DNA from: Photobacterium alginatilyticum
GTDB lineage: Bacteria; Pseudomonadota; Gammaproteobacteria; Enterobacterales; Vibrionaceae
Length of the DNA stretch: 64,000 bases
Assembly (NCBI RefSeq): GCF_009910675.1
Contig: NZ_RSEJ01000024.1
Coordinates: forward strand, 1 to 64,000
Reading direction: 5' to 3'
The position numbers and the translations under genes were made by a program. The stretch's first letter is position 1; every line of letters begins with the position of its first letter. This document shows, in pieces, positions 26,322 to 34,063 of the stretch. A model generated the notes under the pieces. It was not told where the DNA came from. It did no database searches and saw only the letters and a program-made list of their open reading frames with translations.

Positions 26322-26981
26322 TTATAGGCAATCTTTTGGTAGCTCTAAACCCATTACAATATCTTCAGCTTGTTCTGTGCTCATTGTTGGATTTGCTTTT
26401 TGGTATGCCTCAACTAACACTTCACTATGCTTATCTAATTGCTCGATACTCAACGCTTTACCAAGATATTTATCATAATCATCCATATTCAAACCATTAC
26501 TTGAATACAGCTTAATCATTTCCAGAATCACGCTCGCATCTAATCTCGTTTCACTTACTGTCTTCAGAAATGGCATAGTAAGCTCAGCACCAATTTTCTC
26601 ACTGACTCCTTTAACCATTAACGACACCCCTATCGCCTGGCGAGCCATAACATCTACGGTCTCTTCACTGAGTTCATCTTTTTCGACCTTTACTTCTTCA
26701 CGAAGGTAGTCGATATACGCATTTATCTCATCAAAATCTTCGGGCTTCTTATCTGCCTTCATGGCCTTAGCACCAAGCTCTTCAGCCGTTTCGTTTGGCC
26801 TAATAATATTAATCACAGCACTCACTGTTTCGATCGTTTTAATGATCTGTGGTAACGACTTACTTGCGACTTCTAGCAACAAGGACGCATTCTTTACAAT
26901 CATAGGCCCGACTGTAGTTGCCACTCTTGTGACAGCCGCTATTAGAGAGGCAATCTGAGGCATTGCAATAACAGGTAACAT
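26322..26981 (-). CDS. Helical protein, paralog A of the Hsp70/HerA operon
   Basis: A 219-aa protein with a hydrophobic, small-residue N-terminus (residues 1-60: IASLIAAVTRVATTVGPMIV, LPQIIKTIETVSAVINII) that could insert into or lie on a membrane, and an acidic helical C-terminal part homologous to the 216-aa protein on the other side of the ATPase gene (shared DKKPEDFD, ARQAIGVS/ARSAIGAS, DKHSEVLVEAYQK). A strong AGAGGAG site precedes the ATG, 12 bp after the Hsp70 stop. Two copies flanking one ATPase suggest subunits of a hetero-complex; the biochemical role is unknown. Confidence 0.7.
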   Translation of the reverse strand: MLPVIAMPQIASLIAAVTRVATTVGPMIVKNASLLLEVASKSLPQIIKTIETVSAVINIIRPNETAEELGAKAMKADKKPEDFDEINAYIDYLREEVKVEKDELSEETVDVMARQAIGVSLMVKGVSEKIGAELTMPFLKTVSETRLDASVILEMIKLYSSNGLNMDDYDKYLGKALSIEQLDKHSEVLVEAYQKANPTMSTEQAEDIVMGLELPKDCL

Positions 26982-26993
26982 AACGTGCTCCTC

Positions 26994-29768
26994 TTAGGAT
27001 AAATCGATAGATTGAATGTTATTCAGGTATACTTCGTTACTTATTGCATTTTCATGAGCAACGACATATTCGATTTGCGTCGGTGATACGACTCGAAGAT
27101 AAACCATTGCTTCATCGTCAGTTAAATCGAGCTTAACAACCCGTTTCTTTATACTGCTATCCGAAACCGGCACTTTACCTGTGCTTGAACATGGTTGCTC
27201 GGTATAAAAAATCTCAAACTTTTGGTAACCAGCATCAATAAACTCTACCCATTGACTAAACACGATCTCTCTATCAATCAATGGCTTAAAGCAGTTCTTG
27301 CGGTTTTCACCTAGATAATACTTAAAGCGAATATCATCATCTTCAACATTATGATCGACAACCAGAATGCTGCCGCCCTCGCGAGACTCAATTAAGCCAA
27401 ACGCAACTCCTGTTTTCCCCGTTGGTTTTTCGACATCGTTTTTATCGGCCCCCAAAGGAGAGAACAGCTTGAAACGACTCTGTTGTTCAGATGCCACACC
27501 CATTTCTTCATGATGGAGCGCAATTTGCTTTTCAAATATATCCCTTACAAAATGTGATTGACTGGAATTACCCGCCAAGAATATTTTGATGCTATCAATA
27601 TCATGTAACGACTGCTGACTGTTACTAAAGGCCAAACGTAACGCATTAAAAAAGTTGGTAACGCCACGCTCAATACGTTCATGAAGTAATTCATTCAATT
27701 CGTCTTCATTGATATCAAGCTCAAAACCAGTATGCACCGTACCATTAACATCTGTTAAGTTAATCGCAACCGAACCTTGTGAAAGCTCCAATGTCGACTC
27801 TTCATGTTCTTCCCAAAAGGGACGCAGCATTTCGCATAGTGTTTTAGTGTTAATTTTCGCTTCCTGCGAGTTACTTAGTAGCTGCTCACAGCCTGCAAAA
27901 GCGTCTTTCTCCGGGTGCTTCTCAAATTGAATACCTTTTGATAGTAATGCTGATTTGTTTTTCTTAAATACTTCAAATGCTAGAAGCTCGAGTAAGTTTT
28001 CTCCGCCTAAAAACTTGTCACCTCCAGCCCCAAAATGTTCAATAACATAATCAAAACGGCGCTCCTTTCTACCTACTGCTTCTCTGAAAATACCGAAGTC
28101 AAAATCGGTTGTGCCGCCACCAAAATCAAACACGCTATAGAAAATACGTTCATCATCACAAGGATCAAAGCCATAAGATTGTAGTGCAACCAGAGCATAA
28201 GCTGCAGGCTCACTGGCTCCTTTAGTGACTGATAATTGCGATATAGATTCTTCACCAAGCTCGGCTGGCAGTGATTTTTTAAGCCCTTTTTCAAAGCTTT
28301 CAATAATTTTGTCACGAACCGGCATTTCGTAAGTAACAGGAAAAGACAAAATATAGTCAAGGTAAATGCCATTGTTTTGGTTATTAATATACAAACCAAG
28401 GTAATAAGCATAAATCTCAATAGGATTGAAATCTGTTTCGCTTAACGCCAAAAATGGCGGTAGATCGATGACTTTACCCTGTTTGCCCACAATCTTAAGC
28501 TTTCTGTTTTTGTCACCGGCCCATTGTTTGATCTCATCTAAGAATGTGTTGAATTGACTAGATTCACTTCCAAGCATAGAGTTTTGAGCTGTATGTGAAA
28601 TGGTCAGATCTTGCCAGCGAGTAAAAGGCTTATTCTCTTTTACTTGATAATCACTAATAAACTGCTCTAAGTTGTTAAACTCCATAATGGTCGGGTTTTC
28701 ATAGTGAAAGGAGGCAATCTCTTTACTTAAGTCCCCTGTGCCTATACGCATCGGATGAATGTTGACATTATCCTTTTGGTACACTACTACCGTGCTTTTT
28801 GTTCCAAAGTCTATGCCCACTACACCATCATTGATACTGGATTTAGGGTCACGAGCAACAAAGTCCATCGGTAATTGAATGATTTCCGTATCAGTGTTAT
28901 TTAACTCGTCTTGCCATAATGTCCAGTGACCTAACTGCGTATCCTCTAACATTTTCTTATGGTAGGGAGCAATATCAGCCCTAATTTTATCTTCTGCCAG
29001 CAGGCTATTGGTTATCTTTTGGCTAATTAGTTCTTGTAATATTTCATTTACCTTAGAGCGAGAGTCTTCAAACTTTCCTTTTTGTTCTCGGTGAAAAACA
29101 GATAGCAAAAGATAATAATCTTCATTGTATTCAAGAGCGGCAGGAGTAAATCCTCTTTTTATTATTGAAATAAATAGTTCTCTACTATTTGTTTTATTGT
29201 TATCTAATGGTAAGAATGGTATTGCTTTTCCTGAATCACGTTCTCCCATTCCCCCCTCACAGCAAAAGGCTTGAACCCTATCAGCTAAGTCATATAAATA
29301 ATAGCTTGCTCCTGAAGGACGTCCATTCACAATAGAAAATGGCACATTTTGCAAACACGTCAAAGTTAGCAATTCATTTTTATTAGGAATTGACCATTCA
29401 TTTACCTGGTCATCAATAACTTTAGCGATATCACTTTCAACAAAACTCAACTCTGTTCCAGAATCATATGTTCCATAAATAGCATTGCTATTGATTTTCC
29501 AAAAACCTCTTGCTTTTTTATCTAAATAAATGTTGTTTGATAATGTTATCCAACGCTGGTGACTGAAATCATCTCTCACCAGTGAGAAACAACCATTTAT
29601 TATTTTTAAAAGTGGACTGCTTATTCTCTCTGGATTAGAAGAATTAACGAAGAAATTAACATCTCTTTTTATTAATTCATCACTCATTTTTTCAAAGTCA
29701 GCATATAGGCGTAACTTTGACATACTTTCTTTTGATATCTTCCATTCCGATGTTAATTTTGTACTCAT
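26994..29768 (-). CDS. Divergent Hsp70-family ATPase, 924 aa
   Basis: An actin-fold Hsp70-like protein much longer than DnaK. Residues 1-312 form an extra N-terminal region I do not recognise. The ATPase follows: phosphate-1 motif VVGIDFGTKSTVVVY (317-330), phosphate-2 motif VFDFGGGTTDFDF (546-558) and adenosine motif FLAGNSSQSHF (730-740). The C-terminal 800-924 segment is beta-rich and lacks the usual DnaK substrate-domain text, and no EEVD-like tail is present. It probably hydrolyses ATP as a specialised chaperone or switch. It is the first gene after the WYL regulator, in one operon with a GrpE-like protein and a HerA-like ATPase. Confidence 0.85.
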   Translation of the reverse strand: MSTKLTSEWKISKESMSKLRLYADFEKMSDELIKRDVNFFVNSSNPERISSPLLKIINGCFSLVRDDFSHQRWITLSNNIYLDKKARGFWKINSNAIYGTYDSGTELSFVESDIAKVIDDQVNEWSIPNKNELLTLTCLQNVPFSIVNGRPSGASYYLYDLADRVQAFCCEGGMGERDSGKAIPFLPLDNNKTNSRELFISIIKRGFTPAALEYNEDYYLLLSVFHREQKGKFEDSRSKVNEILQELISQKITNSLLAEDKIRADIAPYHKKMLEDTQLGHWTLWQDELNNTDTEIIQLPMDFVARDPKSSINDGVVGIDFGTKSTVVVYQKDNVNIHPMRIGTGDLSKEIASFHYENPTIMEFNNLEQFISDYQVKENKPFTRWQDLTISHTAQNSMLGSESSQFNTFLDEIKQWAGDKNRKLKIVGKQGKVIDLPPFLALSETDFNPIEIYAYYLGLYINNQNNGIYLDYILSFPVTYEMPVRDKIIESFEKGLKKSLPAELGEESISQLSVTKGASEPAAYALVALQSYGFDPCDDERIFYSVFDFGGGTTDFDFGIFREAVGRKERRFDYVIEHFGAGGDKFLGGENLLELLAFEVFKKNKSALLSKGIQFEKHPEKDAFAGCEQLLSNSQEAKINTKTLCEMLRPFWEEHEESTLELSQGSVAINLTDVNGTVHTGFELDINEDELNELLHERIERGVTNFFNALRLAFSNSQQSLHDIDSIKIFLAGNSSQSHFVRDIFEKQIALHHEEMGVASEQQSRFKLFSPLGADKNDVEKPTGKTGVAFGLIESREGGSILVVDHNVEDDDIRFKYYLGENRKNCFKPLIDREIVFSQWVEFIDAGYQKFEIFYTEQPCSSTGKVPVSDSSIKKRVVKLDLTDDEAMVYLRVVSPTQIEYVVAHENAISNEVYLNNIQSIDLS

Positions 29769-29811
29769 TTTTTTCTCGTTCTAATTTTTAGCAGATTTTA
29801 TTTATCTATAA

Positions 29812-30771
29812 TCAACAGATAGAATTAATATTTATATTCCACACTTGCTCTCCAAACCCTTTAAGCCAACGCTCGAGTTGCTTAGATTGGATGACTGTGG
29901 CAGAAATTTTAAAATGATCTTCATGCTCTTCCACGTCTTGAGCTTGTGAAAGAGGGGTTTCTAATAAGTGAAAACCCGCTGTTTTGGTAATGCTGAATTG
30001 CAGCTGGCATTTCTCCCCCTCACCAAACCCAAAACGGCCATCTGCATCGTATTGACTGAGGTTAAAGTTCTCGGGCCTTTCAAAGCTAAACGTCGAAGGT
30101 GTTGCTTTACGTATCCGATGAATGGCTAAACTACGTTCGTTATCGTAGCCATCAAAACGACAAACAAGATATAAGCGTGGTCCTTGCTGGGCGAGTCCGA
30201 GTGGCATCACCATTGCTGATTTTTTCTCTTGCTTGGCGTTACAATATTCGATGTTTAATAAGCGGTCATGGAACAGTGCTTCACTGACATTGTTAAACAC
30301 TTCAAGGTCAATTTGAGGCGGTAACAGTGGCTGCGTTTCACTTACTACCCTGACCTTTCTCAGCCAGTCACGTTCTTTTACGTGACTCTTGGAAGGATTA
30401 AGATTGTATCTTGCTTCTTTAAAGAACCCGTCCATCGAAGAGATAACATTCGATGGTAATAAATTGGATAAATAATCTTCAGCCAAGTTTAACAGCAGCG
30501 ACTCTTGTGGTGATAACTGAGGTAAAGAAAAACCATGGCTGTTTTTCTTCCATGAGTAGCCGTAAGGTTTACTTCTGTCATCTCTGACAATATCAAAGTG
30601 CTCACTGAGCATCTCCAGGTTTCGCTGAATACTCCGGATATCCCTCTCGATACCGGCACTAAACAGTTGCTGATGTAATTCACTTGCGGTGATTGGCCGT
30701 GATTTTGGGATTCGCTTTAACAATTCAAATGCCAAAGCCATTGATTCCCGAGTACTTGATCGTTTCGCCAT
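29812..30771 (-). CDS. WYL-domain transcriptional regulator
   Basis: A cytoplasmic regulator with an N-terminal winged helix (ITASELHQQLFSAGIERDIR, SIQRNLEMLSEHFDI), a central WYL domain (LLNIEYCNAKQEKKSAMVMP, RLYLVCRFDGYDNERSLAIH) and a C-terminal WCX-like part (VIQSKQLERWLKGFGEQVWN). In this copy the eponymous W-Y-L is L-Y-L. The start at 30771 (MAKRSSTRES) is preferred to 30846; AGGAG lies about 13 bases upstream. WYL proteins such as BrxR and CapW head and repress phage-defence operons, and this one stands 43 bp before the Hsp70 gene on the same strand, a matching layout. The ligand is unknown. Confidence 0.85.
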   Translation of the reverse strand: MAKRSSTRESMALAFELLKRIPKSRPITASELHQQLFSAGIERDIRSIQRNLEMLSEHFDIVRDDRSKPYGYSWKKNSHGFSLPQLSPQESLLLNLAEDYLSNLLPSNVISSMDGFFKEARYNLNPSKSHVKERDWLRKVRVVSETQPLLPPQIDLEVFNNVSEALFHDRLLNIEYCNAKQEKKSAMVMPLGLAQQGPRLYLVCRFDGYDNERSLAIHRIRKATPSTFSFERPENFNLSQYDADGRFGFGEGEKCQLQFSITKTAGFHLLETPLSQAQDVEEHEDHFKISATVIQSKQLERWLKGFGEQVWNININSIC

Positions 30772-30879
30772 TACTGCCTGACGTCTCCTATTACACACCG
30801 TGCACAAGCCAAGATTGAACTTATACCTATTGCACATATACACCAACCAGCCATATTTATAAATTATTTTGATTCAAGA

Positions 30880-30925
30880 GTGACGGCCTAATCATGTTAT
30901 GTATGGATGCGACAAAATGTGACGG
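30880..30925. promoter_or_regulatory. Direct repeat GTGACGG upstream of the WYL gene
   Basis: GTGACGG occurs at 30880-30886 and 30919-30925, 39 bp apart, in the 200-bp region between the WYL gene start and the upstream lipoprotein gene. It is a candidate operator for autoregulation. Seven bases repeated once is weak evidence by itself. Confidence 0.25.
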
Positions 30926-30949
30926 AAGAATCTGTTGAATTTGTATACA

Positions 30950-30981
30950 GACAACTCCGATCAGTTACTTCCGGAGTTGTC
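30950..30981 (-). terminator. Hairpin after the lipoprotein gene
   Basis: GACAACTCCG (30950-30959) and CGGAGTTGTC (30972-30981) form a perfect 10-bp stem with a 12-base loop, 14 bp beyond the lipoprotein stop. No U-run follows on the minus strand, so it may be an mRNA-end hairpin or an operator rather than a strict intrinsic terminator. Confidence 0.45.
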
Positions 30982-30995
30982 TACTTGTTAATCAG

Positions 30996-32441
30996 TTACT
31001 TTTTGCATTGGCTTTCAGACAAACTACTCTCATAATCACCACATTCAGACTTATATGTCCCGTTGTGGTAAGTCGTCTCTCTGAACCATTCGCCATTACT
31101 GTTATGTGATGTCAGAATCTGAGCAGGCTCAGACAAATCATCACTAAACGTATTTTGCGTTCTTAACCAATAATCGGCTCCATGAGAGTCTTCACTGTAG
31201 AAATCGGTGTTTATTACGTTTCTTACCACTGCCAAATCATCCGCTGTGACTGAATTCGCCATTCCGATGAGATGAGTAAAACCGCTGTCATTTCCTTTGT
31301 TAAAACTATGCTCGGTATAGTTCACCAGATCTGTCCCCTGATAGTCTTTGGTTACCAATGACTGCACAACATCACCGCTAATGGCCGAGGCTTTGCACGA
31401 ATCCCAGTCACTTACCGTGGAATAGATTGTGTTTCTTACCCCTGATGACTGCGACGATATGGTTTCGAGCCATTCACTGACCGAGCAGGTGAATTGCGTA
31501 CCTGCTTTCTCTAAGGCGACTGTTTTTTCTATGCTGACCCCATTACTTTGTGCCGTAACCATGCTGTTTTTATCATGCAGGGTCAGTTTGGTTTGCAAGT
31601 CATCAGACATAACATGGGTCTCAGAGCTGAAATTCCCTGCGGAAGCCTGAACAAACTCATAACGGTACCAATGGTTGTCATAGGCCTTGTTGTTACTATT
31701 CCATTGCCCCAGAAAATACTCGACCCATGCAAGCTCTGCGTCGGGATATTGTTTAATCAGTGCTCGGGTTTCCTCATAAGACTTCTGCAACCCGGGAACA
31801 AAGTCCTGAGCGAGTTTATGTAACTCAGCATTATCGGCAGCTACATAATCACCGTAAAGTTCACCGACGGTAATATTGTATCGGTTAGCGACGCGCCACT
31901 CCTGTTCAACGAGTCGTTGCTTGATGTCATCCCGAAGAGCCTGTTCCTGAACCATAGACTCACAGGATAGAGAGTGCGCTTGATTCTCCCGTAACTCTTG
32001 CTCTACCTGTTTCCAGACGACGGAAGTCAACGGAGTCAGGTTTAACAAGTCTTGATCCGTACTTAGGGCAAACTGTGGCGGAAACACCATAGAGTATGCC
32101 TCTTCTATTGGTGTACCGGGAAAGTCGCTATCAACCGCTCCCACCGGGACATCAACCACCAGAGGCACGTACTTCACACACTTCTGGTAGCTTGCGGGAA
32201 TACTCAGGCTAAAATCCCCTTCATCCGCAGTCACAACACTAGGCTCATTGCTATCCGGATAGTTGTTAAAATTCAAATCAAGGTACACCGTTGCCCCGGA
32301 AATATATCCATCAATGGCTTTTCCCTGGACGTTCACGGCCGATGGTGTAGTCTTGCTATTACTGCCATCACTACCGCCGCCACACCCATATAAAGAGGCT
32401 AAGATCGAGGCCAACAAAGATATTTTGATACTTGTTTTCAT
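30996..32441 (-). CDS. Surface or periplasmic lipoprotein, unknown function
   Basis: A 481-aa lipoprotein with signal sequence and lipobox (SILASLYGC, followed by GGGSDGS). The first domain after the Ser-rich linker, VQGKAIDGYISGATVYLDLN...PDSNEPS...GDFSLSIP, is a carboxypeptidase-regulatory-like beta fold often seen at the start of marine gamma-proteobacterial outer-membrane lipoproteins. The rest (about residues 130-481) is not recognised; its four late cysteines may form disulfides. The gene is separated from the ankyrin gene by only 20 bp on the same strand and may be cotranscribed with it. Confidence 0.7.
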   Translation of the reverse strand: MKTSIKISLLASILASLYGCGGGSDGSNSKTTPSAVNVQGKAIDGYISGATVYLDLNFNNYPDSNEPSVVTADEGDFSLSIPASYQKCVKYVPLVVDVPVGAVDSDFPGTPIEEAYSMVFPPQFALSTDQDLLNLTPLTSVVWKQVEQELRENQAHSLSCESMVQEQALRDDIKQRLVEQEWRVANRYNITVGELYGDYVAADNAELHKLAQDFVPGLQKSYEETRALIKQYPDAELAWVEYFLGQWNSNNKAYDNHWYRYEFVQASAGNFSSETHVMSDDLQTKLTLHDKNSMVTAQSNGVSIEKTVALEKAGTQFTCSVSEWLETISSQSSGVRNTIYSTVSDWDSCKASAISGDVVQSLVTKDYQGTDLVNYTEHSFNKGNDSGFTHLIGMANSVTADDLAVVRNVINTDFYSEDSHGADYWLRTQNTFSDDLSEPAQILTSHNSNGEWFRETTYHNGTYKSECGDYESSLSESQCKK

Positions 32442-32461
32442 ATAACTACCATTAGATATTG

Positions 32462-33607
32462 TTATTGTTTATTTAGATCGATGACTCGTTGATTTAGCAT
32501 GTTCGGATCATAATCACAGAACTCCGTTCCTGGCTGATAAGGGCCGTGACTTTCTCCGCCGTAAAGAAACAGTAGTTTTTGCACCTGACTGTTCAAATGT
32601 GAACCTAAGGTATATAGCAATGTAGCGTGCGTAAAATCCCTATGATTAGGATCTGCGCCATTTGACAGCAACATCGCAACCAAATCTTGGCTAACCGTTT
32701 TTCTTCCAAGTGCTGCATAGAGCGGAGTAAAATTATTAGCATCTATCTCATTTACTAATGCCCCTTTAGCGAGAAGAGATTTCACTGCCCAAGACGCATT
32801 TTCTCGACCACATGCTTCGACCAGCGGCAACATTCCGTTTGATGCTCTTTGATTAACGTCGACATAAGAAGCTAAACATTCATCAAACAGCGCCTTATCT
32901 CCTGTTAATATTGCCAACACTAAGTAGTCAGCATCATACCTAGTCACCCCGCAGGGATAATTAGGGCGAAGTTGGTTAATATTATTCAGCTGTGGAAATA
33001 CTTTCTCTTCCCACCAACCATACCCTTGCTTTAACCAGCATTTCACCCGAGGTGCATTATTCGGAGTATGTGAATATGTCTTCAGGCCTTGAGCTAAACG
33101 TCGACTCAAACATAACCGCAAGAAATCTGGTTCGGCATAATTCAGCATAAGGTCAAAGTTAGAATGTCCGGGATGAACCATTTCGAAGAAATGAACATTG
33201 ACCTGAGCGCCGGACTTAAACATCGCTTCCAAAGTTTGTTTGTCTGAGTATTTTGAAGCATACCGACCAACCAGAGCATTTTTGTGATAACCGCTCAACT
33301 TGGCAAATTTCTCGATAGAAAAATAACGGCTAAAACACTCAGAACCGCACTTTCTTAATGCCGAGCACATCAAGAAAAACCACAACTCCTCATTTAAGTT
33401 CGCAACATCATCTTTATTGAATACCGCTTCAAACAGTGCTTCAAACTCCTTTTTATCCAATACCCGAAGCACCAGATGAAATGCACACTGTGATTGCTTG
33501 CTGGCCAGATACAACTTTTCAACCTTAGCAGCTTTGGCATAGCCTTGAATCTCTAGGTAACTTGTTGTTACGTTTATACCTTTTCCCTGCCCAAGCTTAT
33601 TCATCAC
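32462..33607 (-). CDS. Ankyrin-repeat protein
   Basis: A 381-aa cytoplasmic protein. The C-terminal part has ankyrin repeats: GMLPLVEACGRENASWAVKS with LLAKGALVNEID, then NNFTPLYAALGRKTVSQDLV with AMLLSNGADPNHRD (residues about 255-345). The N-terminal 250 residues are helical and may hold degenerate repeats (YSDKQTLEAMFKSGAQVNVH). Ankyrin proteins mediate protein binding; the partner is unknown. No signal peptide is seen. It ends 20 bp before the lipoprotein gene. Upstream of its start lies the 456-bp region shared with the divergent pulA gene. Confidence 0.75.
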   Translation of the reverse strand: MMNKLGQGKGINVTTSYLEIQGYAKAAKVEKLYLASKQSQCAFHLVLRVLDKKEFEALFEAVFNKDDVANLNEELWFFLMCSALRKCGSECFSRYFSIEKFAKLSGYHKNALVGRYASKYSDKQTLEAMFKSGAQVNVHFFEMVHPGHSNFDLMLNYAEPDFLRLCLSRRLAQGLKTYSHTPNNAPRVKCWLKQGYGWWEEKVFPQLNNINQLRPNYPCGVTRYDADYLVLAILTGDKALFDECLASYVDVNQRASNGMLPLVEACGRENASWAVKSLLAKGALVNEIDANNFTPLYAALGRKTVSQDLVAMLLSNGADPNHRDFTHATLLYTLGSHLNSQVQKLLFLYGGESHGPYQPGTEFCDYDPNMLNQRVIDLNKQ

Positions 33608-33825
33608 TACTCCCTAACATAAACTAGCCACTTCTTTGAATAGAGTGACCTGACGTTTTATTTGGTGTCATAATATTTTCTGGTGCGTCATATTGTGTCG
33701 CAGGAAAATCAGCGAAAGCCGTTTGGTTGAAAGACAAAAACGAAGAGAGGTCACAAAATAGCGCTTTTACCTAATATTGTGAAAAATTGGTAAAATATTT
33801 ATTATTTACAATTCTGACTGTCAGT

Positions 33826-33842
33826 TCACCTACAAAAGGTGA
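33826..33842. promoter_or_regulatory. Short palindrome TCACCT-N5-AGGTGA in the pulA upstream region
   Basis: TCACCT (33826-33831) and AGGTGA (33837-33842) form a perfect inverted repeat. It may be an operator for the ankyrin gene or for pulA. The gap 33608-34063 otherwise contains the CRP-like and MalT-like sites listed separately. Confidence 0.3.
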
Positions 33843-33901
33843 TGGCAGGATCTCTCTGTGCACGCATTTTGTTATTAAATAACGACACTAGTCCTAATTA
33901 A

Positions 33902-33917
33902 TGTGAGCCATTTCAAG
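33902..33917. promoter_or_regulatory. CRP-like site upstream of pulA
   Basis: TGTGA-GCCATT-TCAAG matches the CRP consensus TGTGA-N6-TCACA at 8 of 10 fixed positions, about 150 bp before the pullulanase start and 10-12 bp upstream of the MalT-like boxes. CRP plus MalT control is the known pattern for maltose and pullulanase genes in enterobacteria. Confidence 0.4.
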
Positions 33918-33927
33918 TTTGCTATTT

Positions 33928-33950
33928 TCTCCTCCCTTTCCCTCATCCCC
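33928..33950 (-). promoter_or_regulatory. MalT boxes upstream of pulA
   Basis: The reverse complement of 33941-33950 is GGGGATGAGG, an exact match to the MalT box GGGGA(T/G)GAGG. A second copy on the same strand, 13 bp away (33928-33937, AGGGAGGAGA), matches 8 of 10. They lie about 115-135 bp before the pullulanase start. Direct-repeat MalT boxes drive pulA in Klebsiella, so maltodextrin-induced expression is expected if the genome encodes MalT. Confidence 0.65.
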
Positions 33951-34063
33951 CTACTCCCTATTAGTACGGTGATTTCATTATCAACAATTTACTTATCATC
34001 TTAATAACAACTGATTACTTCTAAACCCATCACTTATTTATTAACGACTAGTGGACTAGGATT

